Assembly (NCBI GenBank): GCA_034440515.1 | Contig: JAWXCF010000099.1 | Span: forward strand, 1 to 64,000 | Length of the DNA stretch: 64,000 nt | From: JAWXCF01 sp034440515 | GTDB taxonomy: Bacteria > Bacteroidota > Bacteroidia > CAILMK01 | Reading direction: 5' to 3' | Shown: one piece after another, positions 53,701 through 62,312 of the stretch | Position numbering within the stretch: the stretch's first letter is position 1 | Layout: each line of letters opens with the position of its first letter | Made by a program: the position numbers and the translations under genes | Notes under the pieces: generated by a model | Seen by the model: only the letters and a program-made list of their open reading frames with translations | Databases searched by the model: none | What the model was told of the DNA's origin: nothing

Positions 53701-56700
53701 AGTGCTGTCTTTACGATATATATCATAAAACTTGATATCAGAATTTGGATTAAATGCCCAACTTAGTCTGATGCCATTAGCAGGCAATACAGTTACTGCT
53801 TTTACTATTGGTTTACTTGGTTTGATAGTATCAAATGGTACCCTAGTTATACTATCTGAATACGAAATTGGACCATCTGCACGCACAGCTTTAACTCTGT
53901 AGCTAACTGGTATGCCACAACTTAGAGGTAGATGCAAATACTGGGTATCAATGTTAGATAGTCCTGTAATTGTTGTTTGCCAAGATTTAGTCATTGTGTT
54001 ATAAGTTTCAAGGTTATAACTAGTTATGCTGCGACCTCTAAATTTGGTCCAATCAATTAAGTTCTCCTGATTTCTAGCAATTCCTTTTATAGATATTGGG
54101 CAGAATACTTCACTGTTAGATGCATTAAGGCAAGAGTCATTGGTTACAATACGGTAACAATAGTTTTGACCAATTTTTGCGCTAGTATCATTATAAGTAT
54201 AACTTAACTGTGAGCCACCATAAAGAATAAATGTCAAACGTTTATAGCCAGTTCCAGAATTGCGTTCAACGGAATATCCGTAAACGTCTGCACTATCTGA
54301 ACCTTTAAATGTAATGGTAAAACCACGATGAGGCTGGCTAGTCACATTCAAAATTACTGGACTGTTGGCTGGTATTATATCAATTGCTTGCCCACCGGCA
54401 GTGTCACTGTAAAATGTATTTCCAGAGCTGTCAACAATTGCAACCCTATAAAAAACTGCGGAATTACAAGGTGCTGGAAATTTTCTCCAAGTAGTATCAC
54501 TTGGATTGGCTAGTGAGTCAACCGTTACATAACTGCTCCCTTGTCTATTCTGTATAAACGTTATGCTAGGTGTTATGCCTTTATAACCTGTCCAAGCAAG
54601 GTCGTGTACCAATTGACCAACTGTCATCTTCAACTCTATAGTTCTGTGTATAATAGAGCTATCACCATAGTTACCACAACTATCTACTGTTACAATTTGA
54701 TATTCATAATTACTGAAGCGTGTATTCAGGCCAGTATGAGTGTAGTTGTTTTCATTAGGCTTAGCTGTGTATAATAGACTCCAACTTTGACCAACTAAGC
54801 GACCATAGACCAACACATTTTTAGCATAAGGTTCACCTGTAACACTTTGCCAAGTTAGTTCTACTGTACCAGTACTAGTATTGGTAATTATTTTACTAGC
54901 GCCCAATATTATTGATGGGTTTGGTCTGTGCGTGATGTTAATAACTAAGTTAGATGCTATTGGTTCTGCTACACCTAGATACAATGGCTGTATATAGTAT
55001 TCGTAGAAATACACATTAGTTATAGCATTATCTGTATAGGTGCTTTGAGTGCCATTTACGTTCGTCAGTAGGCTAAAGCTTCCTCCCTGAGTGCTTCTAT
55101 ATATATTAAATGAGCTAATAGTTTGCCCAGTCCCCTTGGTATTATTCCAATTTAAATCAATTTTTTGCTGACAACCAGTAATAGTCGTATTAAGTAAATG
55201 TGTGTTGAAGAATTCACTTGGAATACTTCTATTGTTTGCGCAGCTGTCCATAGCTATTATTCTATAACTGTAATGGTTACCCGCTGCATTTACGTTGTTG
55301 TCATTGTAGAATGTGTCTACAACAGTAGTATCTATATTTACAAATGTACCTGAGCTACCTGTCCGTCTTTGAATTATATATTTTCTAGTATCAACATCCT
55401 TTGTTTTGTTCCAAACCAACAAAACTTCATCATCTGCTAATACAGAAGCAAATACTAATTTAATTTTTGCTGGTGCTACAGTATCAAATGGTGTAGCCGA
55501 TGTGCTATCACTCAAGGCTGATTCATTATCACCACCTAATTCATTAGCCATTACTTTATATTGTCTAGTTACATTACAATTTAGTGGTAAATTAGTAAAA
55601 AACGTATCAGTAGTAGAACCAATGTTTGTCCAAACATTATTGTTTAGTCTTAAGATTGAATAACTAGATACGTTAAAGCCTCTATAACTATTCCAAGTAA
55701 GATCTATGGAAAGGTTTTTTGCTTTAGCCTTAACTAAAATTGTTTTATGCGCTTCACTCGTTTTAGATTTATTGGGTCCACAACTATCTACTGCATACAC
55801 TTGGTAACTGTATGTGTTAGTTAATGTGTTTACGCTTTTGTCATTATAGCTTACTGTTCCAGAACTATTTACTGGATCCGTTAGTGTAGTGAGTAGGGAA
55901 ATGCTACCAGTGCCCGTTCTTCTATATATTTCGTATTTACGAACATCTACATTGGCTACTTTATTAAACTTTAGAAGTATTTCTGAACTATTTATAACAC
56001 TCGCGCTCAATATATTAACTCTATTAGGACTAACTGTATCAAATGATGTTATTGCTACGGCATTGCTATAGCTGTAAGCCATAATTTGAGATCTGTAGTA
56101 AGCAAGCCTGAAAGTAGTAGTTATGTTACAACTTACGACTTCGTTGTAAATTGAGTCTCTGTTTACAAGCCTTGCACTGGTAGGAATGCTTGTCCAAATA
56201 CCGTTTATTAGTTTCTGTACAAATACAGTATCAGAAGGCGTAGATAAAGTTTTTTTCCAAATTAAGTTGTGGTTTAACTGTTGACCTGTACCCGTTAATC
56301 GAGCTACGCAAATAGTGTTACTAAATTTACTTAACTGTCCGCAAGTATCTTCTGCCTTGATGCTGTAACAATATTGATTTAGGGTGCTGTTTGTCGCTTT
56401 TTTGTCTAATAAACTATAGGTATTGGTGGCTTTTATATGAATTACAGTATCTATTGCTGTGTAAGTATTACCAGCAATACTTCTATATAGTATATACCTT
56501 TTTGTGTCGTTGCTGTCGCTTTTGTTAAAAGTAATTTCAATACTATCTCTACCTATTACGCTGGCATTTAATAGTTTATTATTTATGTTTGGTGCAGTAC
56601 TATCTTTTAGTATTATGCTATTAGTAGTATTTGATATTGAACTGCACCACTTAGCTGTGTCTTTAACTTGAATTTGAGTTTTAAAACTTAAATTACAGTT

Positions 56701-58437
56701 ACGCATATCATAGAAATTTTTCTTGGTGCTGTCTTTTAATTTTAGACCAGTACCAACGTCTGTGTATATGTAGTAAGTAAAAGCATATCTTTTTGAATGG
56801 ATATTCCAATTTATGCGAACCATTTTGTCAGTCATCTTATTGGGAATGACTAAGATATTACCCATAGTGTCACTTGGCAATCCCTCTAGTCCACAAGAGT
56901 TTTGAGTTGTAATAAAATATCTATAATATTTGGTGTTTGCATTTGTCGCCTTTTTATCTGTCCAGCTGGTTTTTAAGTAGTTGTTTATACTATCTACCAA
57001 TACAAAGTTTCCACTAAGTGCTGTATCTCTGTATATTTTAAAGTAGCTAAAGTCTTTCTTTTTTGCTGTATCAGTAAATGTAATTTTAATGCTGTCTTTC
57101 CCAACTATGTTGACACATCTGAATGCTGGGGGTCTATATATAGTCTTAGTTTTGACGTATATACTATAAGTTCGGTAAACTGTGTTACAATTTTCGTCAC
57201 TTGCAGAAACGGTAATAACGTGAGGACTAGTAAAGGTAATGTGGTTACAACTAGGCACCCATTTTATTTTTAACTCTGCTGATTTATAGCCTATTAGTGT
57301 ACCAGTCACCGTGGCGTATGGTGGTACTATTGAAGCATTGTTAGAGAAAATGCCCCCAGTTGCTGCCATATAAACAGTATCTCCAGTTGACCTAGCAATT
57401 GCTGATATATTTAGTGTATCTCCAACATTTAAATACCGAGTATAACCAAGTGTGTCTTTTACATATTGTGGAGCATATGACACACTACAAGACCCAACTA
57501 CAAATTGTAAATCTCGACGTATATAGCCTATAAATCTGGCCTTTCGAGTAACAGGATTCACTCGATATTCTGCTATTTGAATAGCTACTATATAGTTTCC
57601 ATTACTTGCAGGATTTACAGAAATTTCTCCTGTTACGCTATTTATACTAGCACTACTGCCAGATCCGAATGGATTACCTGCACTATATCCGGATCCATAT
57701 ACTACAGATAAAAAATTGGGATGACCTGGCGGCACAGGTGTAGGGAAACCGTTAGTATTACAGTTTCCAATAGGACTAGATGGTTTTTCTAAAGAAAATA
57801 CCAAAGAATCTTTGTCTTTGTCCGAAACTAATGGATTAAAAACTGTTGTTCTGCCTGAACAAACAAATGGAATCGGATTGGTTAAAAATTGAGGGGAAGA
57901 GTTTACTATGGTTTTTACTGGTACAAAACAATACCAAATTGAGCCATAAGGATTCCTTGGATTTGGATTAAAAGCTCCACAAGATGTGCCTTTAACTATA
58001 TTGGTAATTGGTGCATTGTAATTTCTAAAATCTCTAGCCCACACTAAATGGTAACCCAATGTATCTGTACCAATGGTAAATGTATCTAAATAAATACCTA
58101 GTTGTACGCATAATCCAGCTGGGGGCTTACATCTCGGAGCCTCTGGTTGTACTGTCTTAGTTTGAAATAATTTGACAGCTCTTGTAGTAAAGGTACTGTA
58201 TTTGCTATTTGCTACATCGGTAGCTGGGTATCTGTAATACGTTATAGTATTGTCTAAAGCTGCTGCACCATTGCCACTAGTACAGTCTCTATACACCATT
58301 ATTTTTACTTCTACTCTTCCATTACCAATGTCTCGATAGGTACAATCTCCCCCCATTAAGTGATTAGCTTGAGAGAGAGTCGAATTTGCCAGTATTATTA
58401 TCAAACAGAGGTTTAATATAAGTAAAAGTTTCTTCAT
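50770..58437 (-). CDS. giant Fn3-repeat surface protein with CHU_C gliding-motility tail
   Basis: About 2555 residues from ATG 58437 (signal peptide MKKLLLILNLCLIIILANST). The head (about 25-440) has the NHLMGGDCTYRDIGNGRVEV motif seen in many Bacteroidota adhesins, several cysteine pairs, and a cadherin-like SCNHITFTSPHVITVSASDENC. Then come 22 Fn3-like units, which alternate strictly between two types (11 A/B pairs; see findings). The terminal unit has WSPYRQWLNPIKKYVVYRR. The last 90 residues are a CHU_C domain: FFPNAFTPTQSTNLNDSF ... NRWGQIVYS ... YYSGTIIILK. The whole is a T9SS-delivered filamentous adhesin or gliding track protein by analogy to SprB. It is transcribed alone and ends in a strong terminator. 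Confidence 0.93.
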   Translation of the reverse strand: MKKLLLILNLCLIIILANSTLSQANHLMGGDCTYRDIGNGRVEVKIMVYRDCTSGNGAAALDNTITYYRYPATDVANSKYSTFTTRAVKLFQTKTVQPEAPRCKPPAGLCVQLGIYLDTFTIGTDTLGYHLVWARDFRNYNAPITNIVKGTSCGAFNPNPRNPYGSIWYCFVPVKTIVNSSPQFLTNPIPFVCSGRTTVFNPLVSDKDKDSLVFSLEKPSSPIGNCNTNGFPTPVPPGHPNFLSVVYGSGYSAGNPFGSGSSASINSVTGEISVNPASNGNYIVAIQIAEYRVNPVTRKARFIGYIRRDLQFVVGSCSVSYAPQYVKDTLGYTRYLNVGDTLNISAIARSTGDTVYMAATGGIFSNNASIVPPYATVTGTLIGYKSAELKIKWVPSCNHITFTSPHVITVSASDENCNTVYRTYSIYVKTKTIYRPPAFRCVNIVGKDSIKITFTDTAKKKDFSYFKIYRDTALSGNFVLVDSINNYLKTSWTDKKATNANTKYYRYFITTQNSCGLEGLPSDTMGNILVIPNKMTDKMVRINWNIHSKRYAFTYYIYTDVGTGLKLKDSTKKNFYDMRNCNLSFKTQIQVKDTAKWCSSISNTTNSIILKDSTAPNINNKLLNASVIGRDSIEITFNKSDSNDTKRYILYRSIAGNTYTAIDTVIHIKATNTYSLLDKKATNSTLNQYCYSIKAEDTCGQLSKFSNTICVARLTGTGQQLNHNLIWKKTLSTPSDTVFVQKLINGIWTSIPTSARLVNRDSIYNEVVSCNITTTFRLAYYRSQIMAYSYSNAVAITSFDTVSPNRVNILSASVINSSEILLKFNKVANVDVRKYEIYRRTGTGSISLLTTLTDPVNSSGTVSYNDKSVNTLTNTYSYQVYAVDSCGPNKSKTSEAHKTILVKAKAKNLSIDLTWNSYRGFNVSSYSILRLNNNVWTNIGSTTDTFFTNLPLNCNVTRQYKVMANELGGDNESALSDSTSATPFDTVAPAKIKLVFASVLADDEVLLVWNKTKDVDTRKYIIQRRTGSSGTFVNIDTTVVDTFYNDNNVNAAGNHYSYRIIAMDSCANNRSIPSEFFNTHLLNTTITGCQQKIDLNWNNTKGTGQTISSFNIYRSTQGGSFSLLTNVNGTQSTYTDNAITNVYFYEYYIQPLYLGVAEPIASNLVINITHRPNPSIILGASKIITNTSTGTVELTWQSVTGEPYAKNVLVYGRLVGQSWSLLYTAKPNENNYTHTGLNTRFSNYEYQIVTVDSCGNYGDSSIIHRTIELKMTVGQLVHDLAWTGYKGITPSITFIQNRQGSSYVTVDSLANPSDTTWRKFPAPCNSAVFYRVAIVDSSGNTFYSDTAGGQAIDIIPANSPVILNVTSQPHRGFTITFKGSDSADVYGYSVERNSGTGYKRLTFILYGGSQLSYTYNDTSAKIGQNYCYRIVTNDSCLNASNSEVFCPISIKGIARNQENLIDWTKFRGRSITSYNLETYNTMTKSWQTTITGLSNIDTQYLHLPLSCGIPVSYRVKAVRADGPISYSDSITRVPFDTIKPSKPIVKAVTVLPANGIRLSWAFNPNSDIKFYDIYRKDSTSAYTKIVTVTRDSVYIDRPGNLNKYYSYYIVAIDSCDGTHRSNASIEYGTMRLRLSTKDCKPLVRISFGAFIGYGSSNTSYNILRSTSRSGTYSIIQSQSNNQLYIDNNVDTSSRFYYYVQARNTSTGLISNGDTLSIKPRIFEAPLPLSITEVDVTSTSSTNGSVNISWISPNINDTFIIGYRLYHSIVANGTYTLLSDIKNLGTLSYVHSSTNTKTSANYYYLVGYNKCLTEGFIPIKYLAINLSVTAVNNSNNISFNKYRGAVVTRYEIDRSEGSNGLTTKYYVPSSDSTFADTNISCGKVYNYRIKAFNIAQPNLLIHSDTVRVRALDNLAPQIANQVSASVTSSSASNGTNELTFLVAGDKNRKSSYIYRSSNGVFFLIDSFKSNSTGLVRYVDSKANNKTTAYSYFIRSIDSCGNIATPSDTHTTVLLEATAQNAYNRVSWTEYIGFKSTRYTLEKRSNFGVWVPIYTLNTSGFYNDADVRCRTNYEYRITVFDSLNSVSAFSNTDTVVSYENNAPEPPILDLATVTKTGSNTGIIALKWTASNASDKSKYLVYRRQTTNWNLIAQLPNTQLTYNDTALNTYREKYQYKVRVIDTCGNLSNDLFAFTHSPVSLKTVSGNESIELSWTPYEGFNINRYNIYRNGILITSFASSVTAFTDTQKVCFRKYSYVIEAIGNKDVSFSNRDSAQPFDIIAPKPVHLISASVAKSNGAVEIKWAKSGNWDASGFKLYRRKLPNGDLKVIYQTKNQNDTTYRDSTVLHQEGFCYQVTVVDSCGNMSLFSNLGCTIGLKVESKPLQHLLSWSPYRQWLNPIKKYVVYRRSNDTGVWVLIGSAIGTKTNWADLAIPTDGGNFCYRVEAVENNSLYDATSYSNIFCVNQDPIVFFPNAFTPTQSTNLNDSFGPKGAYIKSYNMKIINRWGQIVYSTDAGVPWNGKTNNGESAPESIYTYIVNVKGYENKWKYYSGTIIILK

Positions 58438-58584
58438 AATATATAAGTAGTATATCAAGTGCCAATTTCGAATTTACAACAATTATTTATTTAATAACAT
58501 TGTAGAACTGTATATTAAAAAAATTGTTTTAGGTTGTATATATAAATTTCCGTTAATTAATATAATTTTAATGTTTAAAACAAT

Positions 58585-59685
58585 ATGTTAGGCTTTAATT
58601 TTTCAGAATACAAACCAAATGATAGCACGAACGATCCCTTTAAAAAATTATTGGATTTGTTTATGCAGCTACTCAACTATACAGCTGGTGATGCATCAGA
58701 AGCGCTGTCTTGGATGAATGAAATTGACAATCAATATAAATTGACTGATGACAATTACGGAATGGGCGATTTCATTCAAGATCTGAAGGATAAGGGATAT
58801 ATAAAAGATGATACTAATTCGCCTGGAGATTTCGATCTTACCAAAAAATCTGAGCAATCAATACGGAAACGCAGTCTAGATGAAATATTTGGTAAGCTGA
58901 AGAAGTCTTCTCAAGGCAACCATAAAACCAGTTACTCTGGCAATGGTGATGAATTAACTACCGACAGAAGAGCATTTGAGTTTGGAGACAAACTAGAGAA
59001 TATTGATATGACCGATAGTTTGAGAAATGCTCAAATTAATCACGGCATCGGCGATCTAATGTTATTGGAGAGTGACTTAGAGGTTGTTGATAATGAGTTC
59101 AAAACCCAAACTAGTACAGTATTAATGATAGACATAAGTCATAGTATGATATTGTATGGTGAGGACAGAATAACCCCTGCCAAAAAGGTAGCGATGGCGC
59201 TAAGTGAATTAATTACGACGAAGTACCCTAAAGATACTTTAGACATTATTGTATTTGGCAATGATGCCTGGCCAATAGAAATTAAAGATTTACCTTATTT
59301 AAAAGTCGGGCCTTATCATACTAACACCATAGCTGGTTTAGAGTTAGCTATGGATCTGCTGAGGAGGAGAAAAAACGCAAATAAGCAGATATTTATGATA
59401 ACTGATGGCAAGCCAACTTGTATGAAAGTAGGTATTAAATATTATAAAAACAGTTTTGGTCTAGATAGAAAAATTTTAAATAAAACTTTGAATTTGGCGG
59501 CACAATGTAGAAGGCTTAAAATAAAGGTTACCACATTTATGGTAGCGTCTGACCCTTATCTACAGAAATTTGTTCAAGAATTTACGCAAGTCAATCAAGG
59601 TAAGGCATTCTATACCAGCCTACAAGGTTTGGGAGACTATGTATTTGAAGATTATGAAAAAAACAGAAGAAAGAAAGTCAAATAA
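58585..59685 (+). CDS. von Willebrand factor type A (VWA) domain protein
   Basis: 366 residues, cytosolic. The N-terminal half (1-150) is helical and charged, with a Ser/Lys-rich linker. The VWA domain (about 175-350) has a complete metal-ion site: DISHS (MIDAS motif 1, about residue 184), the Thr of NTIAGLELA, and TDGKPT (motif 3). It forms a pair with the downstream AAA+ ATPase, whose TTG start is 31 bases on. Such VWA/MoxR-like pairs work as chaperone or metal-insertion machines (compare magnesium chelatase D and I subunits). The client is unknown. Confidence 0.88.
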   Translation: MLGFNFSEYKPNDSTNDPFKKLLDLFMQLLNYTAGDASEALSWMNEIDNQYKLTDDNYGMGDFIQDLKDKGYIKDDTNSPGDFDLTKKSEQSIRKRSLDEIFGKLKKSSQGNHKTSYSGNGDELTTDRRAFEFGDKLENIDMTDSLRNAQINHGIGDLMLLESDLEVVDNEFKTQTSTVLMIDISHSMILYGEDRITPAKKVAMALSELITTKYPKDTLDIIVFGNDAWPIEIKDLPYLKVGPYHTNTIAGLELAMDLLRRRKNANKQIFMITDGKPTCMKVGIKYYKNSFGLDRKILNKTLNLAAQCRRLKIKVTTFMVASDPYLQKFVQEFTQVNQGKAFYTSLQGLGDYVFEDYEKNRRKKVK

Positions 59686-59715
59686 CAATTACTAAACATT
59701 TAACACAACATCGCT

Positions 59716-61206
59716 TTGCATAACGACATTAACACCCTAGGTCAATTAAAACAATCTACTTATAAAAGTAGAGGCATAAAAGACGAAATAAGAGAAAATC
59801 TTATTGCAAAACTTGAAAAGAAAGAGCAACTATTTCAAAGTATAGTTGGGTACGAGGACACCGTAATTCCAGACTTACAACGTGCTCTATTGTCTAGACA
59901 CAATATTTTGTTTCTTGGACTACGTGGTCAGGCCAAAACTAGAATAGCTAGACTTATGGTAGAACTATTAGATGAATATATGCCAATAGTTAAAGGATCT
60001 GAGCTAAACGACGATCCCTATAACCCACTTAGCAGGTTTGCATTAGATTTAATAGAAGAGATGGGCGAAGAAACCCCAATAGAGTGGGTGCATAGGTCTA
60101 AAAGGTATGCTGAAAAATTGGCAACACCTGATGTAAGTATCGCAGATTTAATTGGTGATGCTGACCCTATAAAGGCAGCAACTCTAAAATTACCCTATAG
60201 CGATGAGCGAGTTATACATTTCGGTTTGGTACCTAGAGCCAACAGGTGCATATTCGTAATTAATGAACTGCCTGATTTACAAGCGAGAATTCAAGTTGCG
60301 CTATTTAATATATTGCAAGAAGGTGACATTCAAATTCGTGGTTTCAAATTAAGGTTACCCCTTGATTTGCAATTTGTATTTACTGCAAATCCAGAAGACT
60401 ATACCAATAGAGGTAGCATAGTAACCCCACTTAAAGATAGGATTCAAAGTCAAATATTGACTCATTATCCTAAAAACATTATTGACGCAGCAGCTATTAC
60501 AAAACAAGAGGCTAGGATATTACCAATTCAGAGCGAACGAGTTAATTTATTCGATTGGGCACCTGAATTAATTGAACAGATAGCGTTTGAAGCTAGAGAA
60601 AGTGAGTATGTTGATGCTAAAAGTGGTGTATCAGCTCGTTTGACTATTTCAGCTTATGAAATGTTAGTCAGCTCTATTGAGCGTAGAGGATTGCTACAGG
60701 GAATACCAAAAGCAAATATGAGGATTGCCGACCTATGGGGAGTAATACCAGCTATTACAGGTAAAGTAGAATTGGTGTATGAGGGTGAGCAAGAGGGAAC
60801 TGCAAACGTTGCCCAAATACTGTTAGGTAAAGCCTTGCGTTCCGTATTTAAAAACTATTTCCCTGATCCAGAGGCATCAAGAAAAACTAAAAGTAAAAGC
60901 CCATACGATACCACTATTCAATGGTTTGGTCAAGGCAATTCATTAGAAATAATGATGAATATGACCGATGACGAATATAAAAAATCGTTGATGGATATTC
61001 CAGGATTAGCTGACCTTATTGAGAAGAGTATCGATTATGATGGAGAGGTTGAAAAACTTTTCCTAATGGAATTTGCTCTTCACGGTATGGCAGAGTTTAG
61101 CTTAATCAGTAAGATGAACATAGGTACTGGTAATAGATTCAAAGACATTTTAAGCGGTATGTTTGAAATTAAACAAGACGAGTCAGAAGATGAAGAATTA
61201 TATTAG
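59716..61206 (+). CDS. MoxR/magnesium-chelatase-like AAA+ ATPase
   Basis: 496 residues. The frame has no in-frame ATG before the conserved core; TTG 59716 is the best start. Walker A reads FLGLRGQAKTRIARL (about 65-79). The Walker B position reads FVINELPDLQARIQVALFN (about 178-196), with Asn-Glu in place of Asp-Glu, which I recall as normal for this subfamily. The sensor region is FVFTANPEDYTNRG and PLKDRIQSQ. A long helical C-terminal region follows (from about 330). It is the ATPase partner of the upstream VWA protein. The arrangement suggests an ATP-driven complex on one client, not identified here. Confidence 0.88.
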   Translation: MHNDINTLGQLKQSTYKSRGIKDEIRENLIAKLEKKEQLFQSIVGYEDTVIPDLQRALLSRHNILFLGLRGQAKTRIARLMVELLDEYMPIVKGSELNDDPYNPLSRFALDLIEEMGEETPIEWVHRSKRYAEKLATPDVSIADLIGDADPIKAATLKLPYSDERVIHFGLVPRANRCIFVINELPDLQARIQVALFNILQEGDIQIRGFKLRLPLDLQFVFTANPEDYTNRGSIVTPLKDRIQSQILTHYPKNIIDAAAITKQEARILPIQSERVNLFDWAPELIEQIAFEARESEYVDAKSGVSARLTISAYEMLVSSIERRGLLQGIPKANMRIADLWGVIPAITGKVELVYEGEQEGTANVAQILLGKALRSVFKNYFPDPEASRKTKSKSPYDTTIQWFGQGNSLEIMMNMTDDEYKKSLMDIPGLADLIEKSIDYDGEVEKLFLMEFALHGMAEFSLISKMNIGTGNRFKDILSGMFEIKQDESEDEELY

Positions 61207-61256
61207 TAGTATTTCTATTTAGGTTATTTTTGCAGGTCTTTAAATTGTCTAATTAA

Positions 61257-62198
61257 ATGCAAGGCTTAAATTATCAGGTAGTTGCTTTTTACAAGTATGT
61301 GCATATAATTGATGCAGAAGTTTTTGCTGTTAAGCATTTACGCTATTGCTATAAACACGAGGTAAAGTGCCGTATTTATATTTCAGATGAGGGTATAAAT
61401 GGACAATTTAGTGGAACTAAGGAAACTTGCAGTCAATATATTGCTGATTTAACTGCTGATGAGCGATTTGCTGATATCCTTTTTAAAATAGACGATGTTG
61501 CTCAACCTGCATTTAATAAAACACACGTACGTTACAAACGTGAGATTGTCCATTCACAATTGACAGTAAATCCTATTGATAAAACGGGTATTCATTTATC
61601 AGGGCAAGATTTCTTAGAAATGAAAGATCGTGATGACGTGGTTCTATTAGACGTTCGTAGCGAATATGAACACAGAATAGGTCGATTTAAAGATGCTCTC
61701 ACACTGCCCATAGATAATTTCAGAGAACTGCCTGAGCATATAGACTATTTAAGTCAGTATAAGGGTAAAAAAGTTATCACCTATTGTACTGGAGGCATTA
61801 AGTGTGAAAAGGCAAGCGCCTACTTACTTAGCCAAGGTTTTGAAGAAGTATATCAATTACACGGTGGCATTATACAATATGCCAAAGAAACTGGGGGCAA
61901 AGACTTTGAGGGTGACCTTTATGTATTTGATGGTAGGGTAGTAATACCTGTAAATGAGGTAAACCCAACTGTAATTAGCTACTGTATTCATTGTCATTCA
62001 GAGTCAACCAGAATGGTAAATTGCAGTAACGAGATATGCAACAAGAAAGTAATAATGTGCGACAGCTGTGGCTGGGATTGGGATGGTGCCTGCGCAACAG
62101 ACTGTAAGTCTGCTTCACTTAGAGAATATACTGGAACAGGTTATTATGCCAAACCTGGTACTACCAGATTTTATAGTGTAGAGGAGAATATAGAGTGA
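61257..62198 (+). CDS. trhO: tRNA uridine(34) hydroxylase, rhodanese family
   Basis: 313 residues, matching TrhO (YceA), which hydroxylates uridine 34 of some tRNAs using oxygen to make 5-hydroxyuridine. An N-terminal ferredoxin-like domain (CRIYISDEGINGQFSG, then THVRYKREIVH) is followed by a rhodanese domain (VVLLDVRSEYEHRIGRF) with the active cysteine in YCTGGIKCEKASAYL (about residues 176-190). A C-terminal cysteine-rich zinc-binding segment, CIHCHSESTRMVNC ... MCDSCGWDWDGAC, is present as in many orthologues. A TATTTTTG box at 61225-61232 may be its -7 element. The gene ends in a bidirectional terminator. Confidence 0.93.
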   Translation: MQGLNYQVVAFYKYVHIIDAEVFAVKHLRYCYKHEVKCRIYISDEGINGQFSGTKETCSQYIADLTADERFADILFKIDDVAQPAFNKTHVRYKREIVHSQLTVNPIDKTGIHLSGQDFLEMKDRDDVVLLDVRSEYEHRIGRFKDALTLPIDNFRELPEHIDYLSQYKGKKVITYCTGGIKCEKASAYLLSQGFEEVYQLHGGIIQYAKETGGKDFEGDLYVFDGRVVIPVNEVNPTVISYCIHCHSESTRMVNCSNEICNKKVIMCDSCGWDWDGACATDCKSASLREYTGTGYYAKPGTTRFYSVEENIE

Positions 62199-62255
62199 TG
62201 GTTTTTTAAATGACTTTCTAATATGTCAGTTAACATCTAATTGTAATTCAAGCAT

Positions 62256-62295
62256 AAAAAAAAAGCCCTGTATAGATTTCTATACGGGGCTTTTT
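62256..62295. terminator. bidirectional terminator between trhO and the PorP/SprF gene
   Basis: GCCC.GTATAG and CTATAC.GGGC (62265-62290) form a strong stem, one mismatch, 4-base loop. It is flanked by nine A on the left and five T on the right, so it can end transcription from both convergent genes. Confidence 0.85.
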
Positions 62296-62312
62296 ATATA
62301 ATTAGTTAGACT

